A stretch of DNA of 64,000 nt from Nymphaea colorata (lineage: Eukaryota > Streptophyta > Magnoliopsida > Nymphaeales > Nymphaeaceae), in assembly GCF_008831285.2 (NCBI RefSeq), contig NC_045146.1:1576001-1640000 (forward strand), in the 5' to 3' direction. Position numbers and translations under genes: made by a program. This document shows positions 47,701 through 58,340 of the stretch, piece after piece. Numbering within the stretch: position 1 is the stretch's first letter; each line of letters begins with the position of its first letter. The notes beneath the pieces were generated by a model that worked only from the letters and a program-made list of their open reading frames with translations, was not told the origin of the DNA and did not search any database.

Positions 47701-50700
47701 GAACTAGATGTGTGAAGTTCATAAATCATAACAGTCATGGAATGAAAACTACTTCATCTAGATGATAGGTTCATGGCATGCCACCTTTACATGCATGATT
47801 CACAATTACCATGAATTTTCTATAAATGATATGATCAAGACAAATTGCATTGGTTAGGGAGGAAGAGAAAATGATGACTAAATTAGTTTCACACACAGTC
47901 AAATAATCTTATGAAGAAAAGTCCTTACGTTAAATTCTTCGAATTCAAAACTCCCATTGATCTACAGCCCCCATGTTCCAGTATAATAATTGCACATTCT
48001 GTGTATTTCTTTGCGATGGCTCTATGCAGCACTGTTTCACCCTCATCATCAATGGCATTGGGATCTGCCCCAGCTAAAAGTAACTCCTGTGATCATCATC
48101 AGATCAAGTCCTTTAATAAATAAAAACATACATCTAAAACAAATAAGTACCACAAAGCCTTGAACTACTAGAACCTTACACGCATACAATCTGGCTGACC
48201 ATGAAAAGCACAAACATGTGCAATTGAAGGACCTAAGCCATTCTTCAGCCTTGCATTTACATCAGTGGATCTTCTGATGAGAGCTCGAACACATTCTACA
48301 GAACCAGCTGCCAATGCAAATACAATTGGAGGATCACCATCTCTATCTAGTACATCAACATCTGCCTCTTTATATTCTAGAATGGCTTCAACAAGTTCTG
48401 CACAACCCCGTCTACATGCCAAGTGTAAAGCCGTCTGTCCTTCACCATTTTGTCCATCTAGAAGGGAACCAAATGAACTTTTGTTGTCTTCAGATGCAGC
48501 CCTTGCAAGAAGATCCCTGTTGACCAGACCACCACAAACACCATCCACCCCATCCCCAACAAAAGAAAAAAGGGGAAAAAAATGAATAAGAGAAGCCATT
48601 TATAGCTGAAGATCGTCAAGACCAGAAAAGGTCTTCTGAGCACCAACCTATAAATACAGACTTACCTGACACCATCCAGATCACCTTGGGATACAAGACG
48701 ATGAAGGCTAGTCTGGTCATCCTGGAAAAAGTCCAAAACTGATGATGGGGAAGGCTCCACGGAATTTATCCCCGAATCCTTGGCTAGATCACTGAAAGAT
48801 TAGAATCACTTACTCAGCAACTAAATAAGAACAAAATGGCCCAAATAATGTCCACATCCTTATCCATCCATAAATAAAGCTAGAAATTGCACAGCCAGTT
48901 ACTGATGTCTGAGTCCTTCCAAGAGATATCTGGATGCTTTTGGATCACCGCCTGACTCAAAACCAGGCATAGGTTGAGTTTCAATAGCGGTTGCCAAGCA
49001 GCTGGCTGACCCAACTAAAGACAGACCTGAGCCAGCCAGCATGACCCTTGTTGAATAGGTTGATTGGCAGTGGCATTGACTTTGTGAGTGAAGCCTCAGC
49101 AGGGTTTCGAGCCTCATTGTGCCTCAGGCTATTCAAACAGAAACTTGCTCTCCACTCCCATTTATCCATGCAACCTCAGTGGAAAATGTGTTTTCTTCTG
49201 GAAGATGAAGCATAAAGGGAAGGGACATAGCGACACAAATACATCATATCCTCAGTTTCTTTGGTTTCCAATAGTCTTCAAGAACTTGGAGCTTAAAAAT
49301 ATAGCCACAAATATTGTAATATTTTCAAAAATATCATGATATTTACGATAAAAAACAAGAAAAACAGCAAAATATCACGATATTTTCAAAATATTCCAAA
49401 CAATAAATATCGCATTTTTATCACGATCAAAACACGTTTTTATCCTGTTTTTTGTCGCTGTCTAAACCTGCACTCAAACAGGGGCATTGTTGGTATATTT
49501 TGAAAATTTTAAAAACTTTAAGTGCACGTGTTCCATTCATTTTTAAAAGTGGTAATTTTCGTAAAGAAAAAATTTTGAAGGGCAATTTTGAACTCTCTTT
49601 TTTTTCTTTTTAATGGCAAAAATGGAAAAGGGAAAGAGGAGTAGGGGATTTAAGTCCTTTTTACTCCCACAATAGAGTTTAGGGCCTTTGGTCATCGCTG
49701 CTCTTGAGAGAGTTGGAGAACTTGGAGATGTGAGAAGAAGAAGACCTACGTCCAGCGGTAGGTTTTATTTTTTGCAGTTCTTTTTTGTTTTTGTTGTCGG
49801 TTAACTTTACTCCCACCTGCCGCACTTTGCAGATATGTGGAATGCATACTTTGATTAGAGATTAGGACATACCGACATAGCAACAAATGACTTTGTTTTC
49901 TACTCAGATAGACTCATAACTTTATAAGACTGGTAATCCATCAAGCTTTAAATTGCCTCCCAAGCTTAAACTTTTAATTATTCAATAGAGGAGCACCGAA
50001 CAGCAAGCTTACGCCTTCAAGTTTTTTTTTTATTTTTTTCTGGCCAAGATTTTCCGATAAAAATAGCTTCGCGAAAAAAACCCAAGAAAAACCTCACCAA
50101 TATTTTCCTAAGAATGATATTTGTAGCTATGCTAAAAAATCATTAAATTTTCATGCAACTCATGGCTGATTTGACATAGGTTTTTTCTTCCTTTAGAAGA
50201 ATTTGAGGTTGTTCTAAAAAAAAGAGAGAGAGAGAGTTCAAAGCCCAAAAAAAAAATCATGAAAAGATGAAATGCGAAAACTCCATGAGACTCATAGAGG
50301 TGCTTTCAATGCCTTACTTATCAGGGCTTGCTGGAGGGCTCCGAGGAATTTCTTGCAGGTGATGAAGAAATGTTGACAACATCGAATTAAAAGTCGGCCT
50401 TTTTGAAGCTTTAAACTGTAAGCATTCCCCAACCATCTTCCAAAGTTCTCTAGGTATTCCAACACCTACTACACTTGCATATTGAGGAGGCAGCCTGCGA
50501 GCCTTGACAACTGCACGGTATATCTCTTCTGAACTCAAACCAGCCCACCTACAGCAAAATGTTATTCAGTTAGCTACTAAATCAATATAACATAAAAATC
50601 AAAAGCCTCAAAGAAAACACCTACGGAGCAGAGCCTGTGCACATCTCGACCAAGGTACATCCAAAGCTCCATGCATCCGACTCTGCAGACATGCCAAGTG

Positions 50701-51945
50701 CATCATCCCAGAAAATATTTAAAGATTTCTTCCCTGGTTCCCATGCTTCAGGGGCTGTATAATTTGGACATAGCATAGTGCAGTCCATACAAGAGTGCAT
50801 CCTTGATGAATCAACCTCTGGAGCGGAGTGAGCTTTACGGCAATCCGGTCTCTTCAAAATCTCAAGTAGCCCATAATCAGAGACCACTGCACGCCCATTT
50901 GCATCTAAGAGAAGGTTAGATGGCTTCAAATTCATGCAAACAACACCAGCTGCATGGAGTTCAGCAACACCACGAGCAATATCAGCTCCATACCTAAGAA
51001 AGCAGATACTTAAAATACATTAATCTGTGATTTAAGAAACAAAACTGAATGTTGAAAGCAGGGCACAAATAAATAGCAAATGTCACACGCAAAATTGAAT
51101 AACCCAAAAAATGATGACCTTAAAATGAAAAGAAGGAAAAAGACACTGAAAAAGAGTACATAAGGTCTATCAAGAAACAATGAGATGAACGTGACATATA
51201 TGTTATGTCCATGAATATGCACAAACATATAAATGGGTTTGTATTTCATAGAATTTCCATTTCCAAGAACTAAGAGTTCTTTGAAGGCTGAGTTTAGGAT
51301 CCAATTTTAAAAACTTTTTGAGCAGTAAATAACCGAAAAAAAATATTCCAGATGATTAAACCAAAAAGAATACCAACTTAAAACCTGAGGAGACAGAAGA
51401 GGGCACTCAAACAGCACTAGCATGGGCAAGGACAACCCCTTCCACCTAACTGTTGGTCCCATGCTGCTTTTCCAGCAGGAAAGCAAAATATACAAAATAT
51501 TTCATTCAGCAGGTCATTGGACCTGGTTTTATGTTCCGTCAAATTTATGGATCAAAATTGTTTACACAAAGTCCCTCCCTTCACTTTTGTGCAGTCCCAA
51601 TGAATGTCTGGGGGCAAAAAGAATTACAAAAACTGTCACTACATCTTTACAATTACAGGTCAACTATAATGTCAATCCACTGTGTCCTCCCCCCACTCTC
51701 CTCCTCTCCTGTTCTTCTTTGCCTATTTCTTCATCTGTTCAGTCTTTCTTTTTACTCATGGCCGTTTTGTTTTTGTTGTGTTGGATATGTTACTAGCAGC
51801 TACCTACATTGACCTTTTTACCTTTGAGTAAGTGAGCTATGTCACATAGGTACGGATGCCGGTACGGGTACGAGTGCAGGTACGAGTATGGCCATTTCCA
51901 AAAAACTTGGGAGCAGGGTTACGGCCATACAAACACACACACACA

Positions 51946-52014
<69 letters not shown>

Positions 52015-55000
52015 AGTCAAACAAACAAAATAACATACTCACAAATCATGATCCAAAATAAATTTATGGATACTACATAAGTGCACAGCATGCACTTATG
52101 TGATGCAGCTCCAACAATTCGGACTGAAAAACGCACAAATCAGGTTATCACCAGCGGACCAGAAAAACGCATAAATCAGGTGCCAATGGCTTATCTTCAG
52201 TGTGTAAACCACAAACAAAGCAGTTCAAATCGAAGAAAGGGGAAGTGGCAAAAATTTAAAAAAAAAAAAAAAATCGACATGGATGAAAATACTTGCCGCC
52301 GGTCGATGGGAAAGGCTGTCGGACGACAGGTGAGGCTGTCGGAGATGGAAGAAGTGTAAACGTTAGACAGAGAAAAAAAACACGCAAATCAGGTGATGGA
52401 AAAGCAGATGACATCTAAATACCACAGCAAAGGTGTCGCCGTCGCTGGAGAAGTTGTTCGGTGGAGTACTCGGTCACATGCCAAAAAACAATGGACGGAG
52501 GTCATCGGAGTTGCCCTTATTGTTCCCTGAGCAGTGAACACCGCTAGTCGCTGTGGGTGAAACGCAAATGCTGGGTTTTCGTTAAAGTTTGAAAAAAAAA
52601 ACATAAACACTAATATGTGGACAATTTTGGACTCAGCCAACTTTGACCAAGTCCAAAAATTAAGGAATAAGTACTTGGGTACGTTGACTGTACCTGTCAA
52701 CGTCGTACCCCAGGACATGCCCATACCAGTTTCGTATTGATACTGGTAAGGAGCAGTACCCATGTTACATAGTAAGTGAGGCATTATTTTCTTCTTCTTC
52801 TTATTGGATCTAGCTTCTCCATTCAGAATTGTGTTCTCTATTCCCCTTTCATCTCACCAGCAATCTTGTGCCTGTGCCCTATCCACTTAATGAATATTAT
52901 TAATAGTGTAAGCTCCCAAATTGTACAATGCTTCTGCTCTATTAACTCAAAAGAAAAAACCAAAAATGGTGTTTCTTATTGGAGGGAGGAGGAAGGGAGC
53001 TTCTCTCCTTTGTTTGAAAGTAAAGAAGGTGTATAATGTTGGTTGGGCTATGTCAATTCAGGGAATTTTCAAGTTCTAGTTTTCACAAGAACCATCTTGA
53101 ACCACAATGTTTGTTTGACAATGGAAATTCATAAATTTTGCATGAAAAATTGTTGACATGTTGCTTTGAACATGTCTATGTTCAGAAGGCTTTTTTGAAA
53201 AAAGAAGATACAATTATGTGGTTTCTTCAACCTACGCATGATTTAGAACAGTTGTTCTTGAAGGCTCGCTTTTTTATGGTTTCTCACCATATTACAAGCC
53301 AAAACTTTCCACATGGATCTTTATCTTATTTAGAAAAGAATTAAGCAGCTTGTGGCTCAAATGATAATATCCACTTATAATTTCCAACTTGGCTCATTCA
53401 TGGCTAAATGACTCATTCAAGATGCTTGTCTTAGCTTAACTAGAAGTTATATGTGTGATATATTTGCATCCCTTTACATGTATTATGTGTATTCTTCAAG
53501 TTGTATACATTGCTACATGCTTTAAACATTTAATGTGCAAGTGCAACACATACAAATGCATGCATGTACACGTATAGGTGCGCAAGAAAGAGCAGTAGCT
53601 ATACTTGAGGGCAAATTTGATTCCTTAGACAAAAGTTACTTCAGAAGCACTTATCCATGTTTTCAGAAAGATGCCCATGAAGATAGAGAGGTAAATACAA
53701 CAGAGAGGAAAATACTGATGTTTTTCTCTCTTTATCCAAGAAATTGGGTCATCTGATTGTTGAAGTTTGCTCCTCTCCACCTCCTCTCCACCTTCTTCGA
53801 GTTGCTCTCCCTCTCCAATCAGTCTCGATGGGATCTCGTCCATTTGTAAAGAAAAATATTATCTTATGTTATCTTATCCTGTTTGCCACCACTCTCACTA
53901 TCAGCATGCTGCCGAAGCCCAACAGCCAATGAATCAAAGGCTTGATGCTAATGAATCTGAAGAGCTGGAGTGAAACAATGGCTGGGAGAAGAGAGCCGAC
54001 ATACGGATTATCTGTGGCAAATGGCTTTCATCTGTTCTAAAAATTCAGCTGGCTCCTTTTCTTTGTCATTTATATCCTTTTCAGCTTCGCTTATTCTGCA
54101 CCAAATCCAAACATGACCTGTACCTTATAAATCTGCAACAAGATCATTGTCAAATACCCATTCTCCCTTCCAAATACCCACCTCAGCTTTGTGGGCAAAG
54201 TCATCAACTATGGCCCCCACACCATCAAGGCAGCCATCGACCCCCAACTTGACCATTTGAGGCAGCAACTGCACCATCAAGGCAACTATCAAGAAAAACA
54301 TGGCCCACTCAGACATCATGCTGCCACTGCCACCAAACTGCCTAACCTTCAGCATCCAGAGCGGAGCAACCAGAGTGGAGGGGAGACCTTCCCCACCCTT
54401 CTATTCTATTTCCCACACGAATCATTTTTTTTCCTTTTATACCTCACATCCCTCTCTCATCTCTGTTTCATCATTTGATCTCTAACAATCTAAAATTCAA
54501 TTTGTGTTCAAAGTTCAAACTCTATTTGACGTTTTATTGCTATTTAGGTTTCAGTAGCCTATGGCTCCAACCTCAAATTTTTCATCTGCTTAATTTGGAA
54601 AGATCTGCTTTTTTTTTCTTGTTCAGGTTAATTTTGGCGATTTTTTTTTTTAGCTCAGATTTTTCATACTTTTTTTTTTGTGGAATTTGCTTTGATTTCA
54701 AATAGTCAAACAGTTAAATAACTATGTAACAAAAGATATGTATATACATCATTTGTTACATAGTTATTTAACTGTTTAGTAGCCTTATTTATTTATAGTT
54801 ATAGATGAAAATCCGAGGGTTAAGCACGTAGTTCTTGATCTTGTCCAAGGACTGCTGACATTCTAATCGCCATTCAAACTTGAGGAGTAAACTAAATAAA
54901 TACACAGAATGAATATAATACATATAGGTCAGAGATTAGTTGGCTAACAGCAACTAAGCCAATTACTTTACTACAACTAGTTGCTGGTTTGACAACACAG

Positions 55001-57552
55001 GTGGTTAACAGCCGATTCAACTGTCTAGTTCAACAAAGCTATAAATGTTGAAACAAAAACTCTCAACATCTTTTTTGAAGAATAAGATACATATCATGGA
55101 AATGCTAAAGGAAATTCAGTGTCTTTCAAACTTCAATGGTGGACGAAATGGTTTAATACAGATCGTTGCCTGGACTATATATTCCCATTGAAAGCATACA
55201 GAAGTAAGAAATTCTGTTTGTTCTCTCGCACCTTGAAGGTGCAACAGAAAAAACAGGAAAAGAATGCCGACTGACAGAGCAACACACAGGCTCACAGCCT
55301 ACTTCACCAGCAGTTAAGTGTGCCTAAGTTCAAGCGTTCAAAACTCAATGGGAGAAATGTAGAACAAGGAAAGCCCACAGTCTCAGCTATCAAGTTATTT
55401 CTTCAGTGGGAGATTTTATAATGCTGGGTTGAAGAGCACCAAAAATTAGAATTAACCCCTGCGCTCAGGCCAAAATATCATTTTCCTGACAGGAGGGAAC
55501 AAATTAGGTGCATCAGTCCCATCCATTAATCTTCATCTTTGGCAATAGAACACCAAAAGAAGGCCGTGATTGCAAGTTGTTTCACAAAACACACTGCATA
55601 CCCCACCATAAAGCTCTGGGAAGCTCTGGGAGGGATGAAATGTTACCACTAAGCACAGACAAACCCAAAATCAGAATTTTATTTCCGACCAAAACTTGTT
55701 CATGTGAGCATAAGTGAAGCATGTCATATCAAGTCAATCCTCCCATGAAAAAAGGCACTTTTCAGCTGCAAAGCTTTCATAATTTCCTTGACTGCATATT
55801 CATGAACTTTCTCATGTTTACAAGGCTCTTCTACCACTTAGTCAGAGGGCTTGATGGCGAAACGGTAGAGTTTGAGAAAGGAGTCTGCCAATACAGGAAT
55901 GATAAAACTGACTGGGACAAAAACACAGCATCCGCTTCTACCAGGAAGATCAAACATTACAGAGACCCCAGAGAATAGGATGGAGAGACCAGAAGGATAA
56001 ACAGAAACGCATCTATTTGAATTAGAACTTGGATGGTGCTTTCCTTATCAACACCAGGAAGTTTGTTCAACACCATCATAACCTGTTAGTGCATCTAAAG
56101 TTTGCATTGAGCAAGGAGACAGGATGCATCCACAACCCATAGTCATCTTCAGACAACAATCTAAACAAGAAGTTAACCTTCGCTCAAGCTTTCTCCTAGT
56201 CTGTACTTTTCAACATTCCATATCTTAGGCATGTTCTACTTTCTAAGAGAATAGATAATACACAAGTAAGATCCTCCTCCAAATACTTTAAAAATTTTAA
56301 CTAGCTACAGCATATAGATCCCAACACCACAAAACAGTAAAAACGGTAAGCAGCAAATCTTAGTCAAAGCAGAGAACAGCATTTGATGGGCCATACCTTG
56401 CCAGTGTACATTGAAGATCCATCTAAAGCAGAGGTTAGAAGATGCTAATGAGAAATGCTTCAAGTAGATATACTAAACACCACCAAATAAGAACCTTTTC
56501 TGAAGAAGAACAAGTATACATAATGACAAATACTCCCAGATACTTCTCTCTATATCCTAATATTATAAAAATATAAGCTCCAGTATCACGAAATGCTACA
56601 ACCAAAGGGAGAACAATATTGACATTTCAACAGGACAGTGCAAATGAACAAATAGAACACGTCAACATGGACATCAAATAAATGGGATCATTCACATTCT
56701 GCAAAAGGAAGGTTTCCAGAATAAGAACATCTCAGTGTGAGTTCTGTGGGTTTCAATAATATCAGCATCCATCAGGACTCTCAATTGGAAGAGAAAGTTA
56801 AGTCGTTAAGAATCCGATGAAGGAGGAAGTGAGGAAAAAGCATACCTCAGAATCTGCTCAAGTGTAAGCCGCCCCTCGTTGTTTTGCATCGCGGACTGCA
56901 CTGATCCTTCGTACCGGTCCATCACAAGACAGAGCCGGTCCTCGATCCTCATGGCGCCATGAAAAGTGCACACGTTCCTACACCACATTGATGCCCTCCT
57001 AAGGGCCTCAAGCCGGCCTTGCACCCAAACAATGTCGGTTTCCTGCATGATCCTCACCCTTTTCACCGCCACCCGGTGCCGGCACCCTCCCGGACCGGTC
57101 AGCACCCCTGCCCACAAATCCATCCCTGCCCGCCGCCCGTCTGCAAGTTGTCTGACCATTTTCAGGCTGTGAGACCCCAAATCTATCGAACCTGAGCTCG
57201 AGGTGGCGTGGCCGCCCCGCCCACACGCATTCCGAGAGCCCCTGAACTCCCTGCCCGGCCGCCTCTCCTCTTGTTCCTCCTCCTCTTCCTCGTCGTCGTC
57301 GTCGCTGCAGTCGAACTCCGACTGATGGACCAGAGACAGGACGGCAAAGTTCTTGCGCAACGCATCGACGCTGTTGCCGACCCGCGAGGGGTGGCGGCAG
57401 CGTGGGCACGAGAGCGAGTCCTCCGCCGCCGCAGCAAACATCTGAGAGAGACAATCTCTGCAGAAGCCATGACCGCACTGAAGAAGCATGGGAGCCCTCG
57501 CGCCATCGTCGTAGTTCATCTGGCAGACGGAGCAGCACGGGATCTTCCCCAT
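38800..57552 (-). CDS. KEG: E3 ubiquitin ligase KEEP ON GOING (RING-kinase-ankyrin-HERC2-like)
   Basis: Sixteen coding exons: 56846-57552, 50625-50993, 50318-50548, 48666-48791, 48180-48516, 47929-48086, 47277-47434, 46927-47048, 46631-46765, 43452-43576, 42156-42260, 41814-42047, 40844-41177, 40563-40751, 40122-40427 and 38800-40041. All junctions are GT-AG with matching phase; the product is 1625 aa, the length I recall for Arabidopsis KEG. Order: RING-HC (Cys7, 10, 26, His28, Cys31, 34, 49, 52); acidic run 84-96; kinase about 127-425 (VAVK Lys164, DYG 275-277, APE 316-318); ankyrin repeats about 455-820; twelve HERC2-like repeats (FEVGDWVKFKRSI type) about 858-1620. KEG acts at the trans-Golgi/early endosome, ubiquitinates the ABA factor ABI5 and restrains ABA signalling. 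The HRD motif is CMN (255-257), as in other KEG proteins. Introns 1, 3 and 9 hold transposons; the coding frame is clean. Confidence 0.98.
42770..42980. repeat. GC-rich repeat remnant in a KEG intron
   Basis: Words such as ACCCGACTTGAGTCAA, CAAGTCGGGTGC and GCACCCGCACCCGAGTC recur directly and inverted inside the intron 42261-43451. It looks like a piece of an old dispersed repeat; I cannot define its ends. Confidence 0.45.
45403..46322. mobile_element. CTATGT-ended TIR element, copy 1, in a KEG intron
   Basis: A 920-bp segment in the intron 43577-46630. The left end is CTATGTCACAGTGGTACG and the right end is GTACCTATGTGACATAG, which are inverted copies. It is flanked by CAACTAAT (45395-45402) and CATCTAAT (46323-46330), matching at 7 of 8 positions. 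Near the left end GGTAC words recur (CGTACCTGTACCGGTACATC). It encodes no transposase that I recognise, so it is non-autonomous; hAT-like is suggested by the 8-bp duplication. Confidence 0.75.
49301..50131. mobile_element. TIR element with 9-bp duplication in KEG coding intron 3
   Basis: An 831-bp segment with inverted ends ATAGCCACAAATATT (left) and ATATTTGTAGCTATG (right). Flanks are CTTAAAAAT (49292-49300) and CTAAAAAAT (50132-50140), matching at 8 of 9 positions. A 9-bp duplication suggests a Mutator-like MITE. The first 150 bases are rich in ATATCACGATATTTT-like partial palindromes. No protein is encoded. Confidence 0.6.
51837..52772. mobile_element. CTATGT-ended TIR element, copy 2, in KEG coding intron 1
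   Basis: A 936-bp segment flanked by the exact 8-bp repeat TAAGTGAG (51829-51836 and 52773-52780). The left end is CTATGTCACATAGGTACGG and the right end is GTACCCATGTTACATAG. Next to the left end GGTACG words repeat (GGTACGGGTACGAG), as in copy 1. An (AT)n tract sits at 51953-52010 inside it. No transposase frame was seen. Confidence 0.85.
51953..52010. repeat. (AT)n microsatellite inside the KEG intron element
   Basis: An uninterrupted AT run of about 29 units following a short (CA)n run. It produces spurious Ile-Tyr frames on both strands. Confidence 0.97.
54708..54777. repeat. Perfect 26-bp inverted repeat (hairpin) in KEG coding intron 1
   Basis: The left arm 54708-54733 begins AAACAGTTAAATAAC and the right arm 54752-54777 is its exact reverse complement. 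The 18-base loop contains a further 12-base palindrome, ATGTATATACAT. The arms include CTATGTAACA, which resembles the ends of the CTATGT TIR family in the same gene. Confidence 0.95.
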
Positions 57553-57788
57553 CCCTGCCCGAAAACCCTAACCACTACCTTCCAGAGGCCAAATCCCGGA
57601 ACACCCACCTACTCCTCCTGGGCAGAAACCCTAGAAACTACCCACCTTATGACGCTTGTACAAGAAGACCAGGTGGTTAGAGGCAGTGGATCCATGGTTG
57701 TTCGAGTACGCAACATCCGTATATGTCCTTATATACCATCACAGACCTATGCCTGTGAATACACCACCCTACACCCGTCATACAGAAG

Positions 57789-57837
<49 letters not shown>

Positions 57838-58340
57838 AGTGAATGAAAGTGCAGAGATGAGTACCAGACGGTTTTCTACAAGTGGGTATGAGCTTTCTAG
57901 AGAGAGAAAGTGACTGGGCGGGATAGCGTATCTTGAGAAAGGAGAAAGGACCGGATCGGAGGGAATGAGCGAACAAGATGACAGTCTCCTATAGAGAGAG
58001 AAAGAAGGGGAATGAGCTTTTCAGGAAGGGGGGGGGCATGGCTTGAGGTGGTTTTCTAGAGAGAGAGAGAAAGGGGAGCGGAAAAGGGGAGGCTTCGTTT
58101 ACGCCGTTTGGTGTTTTAAATTATTGAAGATGTTCTTCACAAGTGCCTGGGAGGGTGGTGGGGAGTGGCGTCACCTGCAAACTTTAGAGAGAGAATGGGA
58201 TGCCTTTTCTCTTTTTCTCGCCCTTGTTTTTTGCCTGTCATCGTCTTTCCCTGATGATGGTGATGTTGGTATGCAACCAAGATGCATCGTCTTTCTAGAG
58301 AGAGAAAGAAGGGCTACAGTCTTCTTCAAGTCAAAATAGT
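57553..58340 (-). promoter_or_regulatory. KEG 5' leader and promoter region, GA/CT-rich with telo-box motifs
   Basis: Just upstream of the ATG are two telo-box-like motifs (AAACCCTAA at 57563-57571 and AAACCCTA at 57626-57633). A (CT)n run of about 42 bases follows at 57790-57831. Then the word AGAGAGAGAAAG or a close variant recurs at about 57898, 57994, 58060, 58184 and 58297. GA tracts of this kind are bound by BBR/BPC factors in plants. I did not fix a transcription start or TATA box. Confidence 0.45.

Larger units (their letters stand above)
50994..56845 (-). other. KEG coding intron 1 (5.85 kb)
   Basis: The long intron between the RING/kinase-start exon and the rest of the kinase. It contains the CTATGT TIR element copy 2, the 26-bp hairpin, poly-T-rich stretches near 54610-54680 and a small (CATG)n-like tract near 53555-53575. 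No hidden gene is supported; a 76-codon minus-strand frame at 54125-54355 has no recognised similarity. Confidence 0.85.

Noticed and set aside
51839-52080. Open frames with Ile-Tyr runs in KEG intron 1
   Set aside because: They come from the (AT)n tract inside a TIR element.
54125-54355. 76-codon minus-strand frame with a hydrophobic start (WAMFFLIVALMVQLL)
   Set aside because: I considered a small membrane protein, but I recognise no family and see no upstream exon; it sits inside a KEG intron.
57208-57846. 212-codon plus-strand frame opposite KEG exon 1
   Set aside because: It is antisense to the RING/kinase exon, and its tail is a (CT)n repeat giving Ser-Leu runs.
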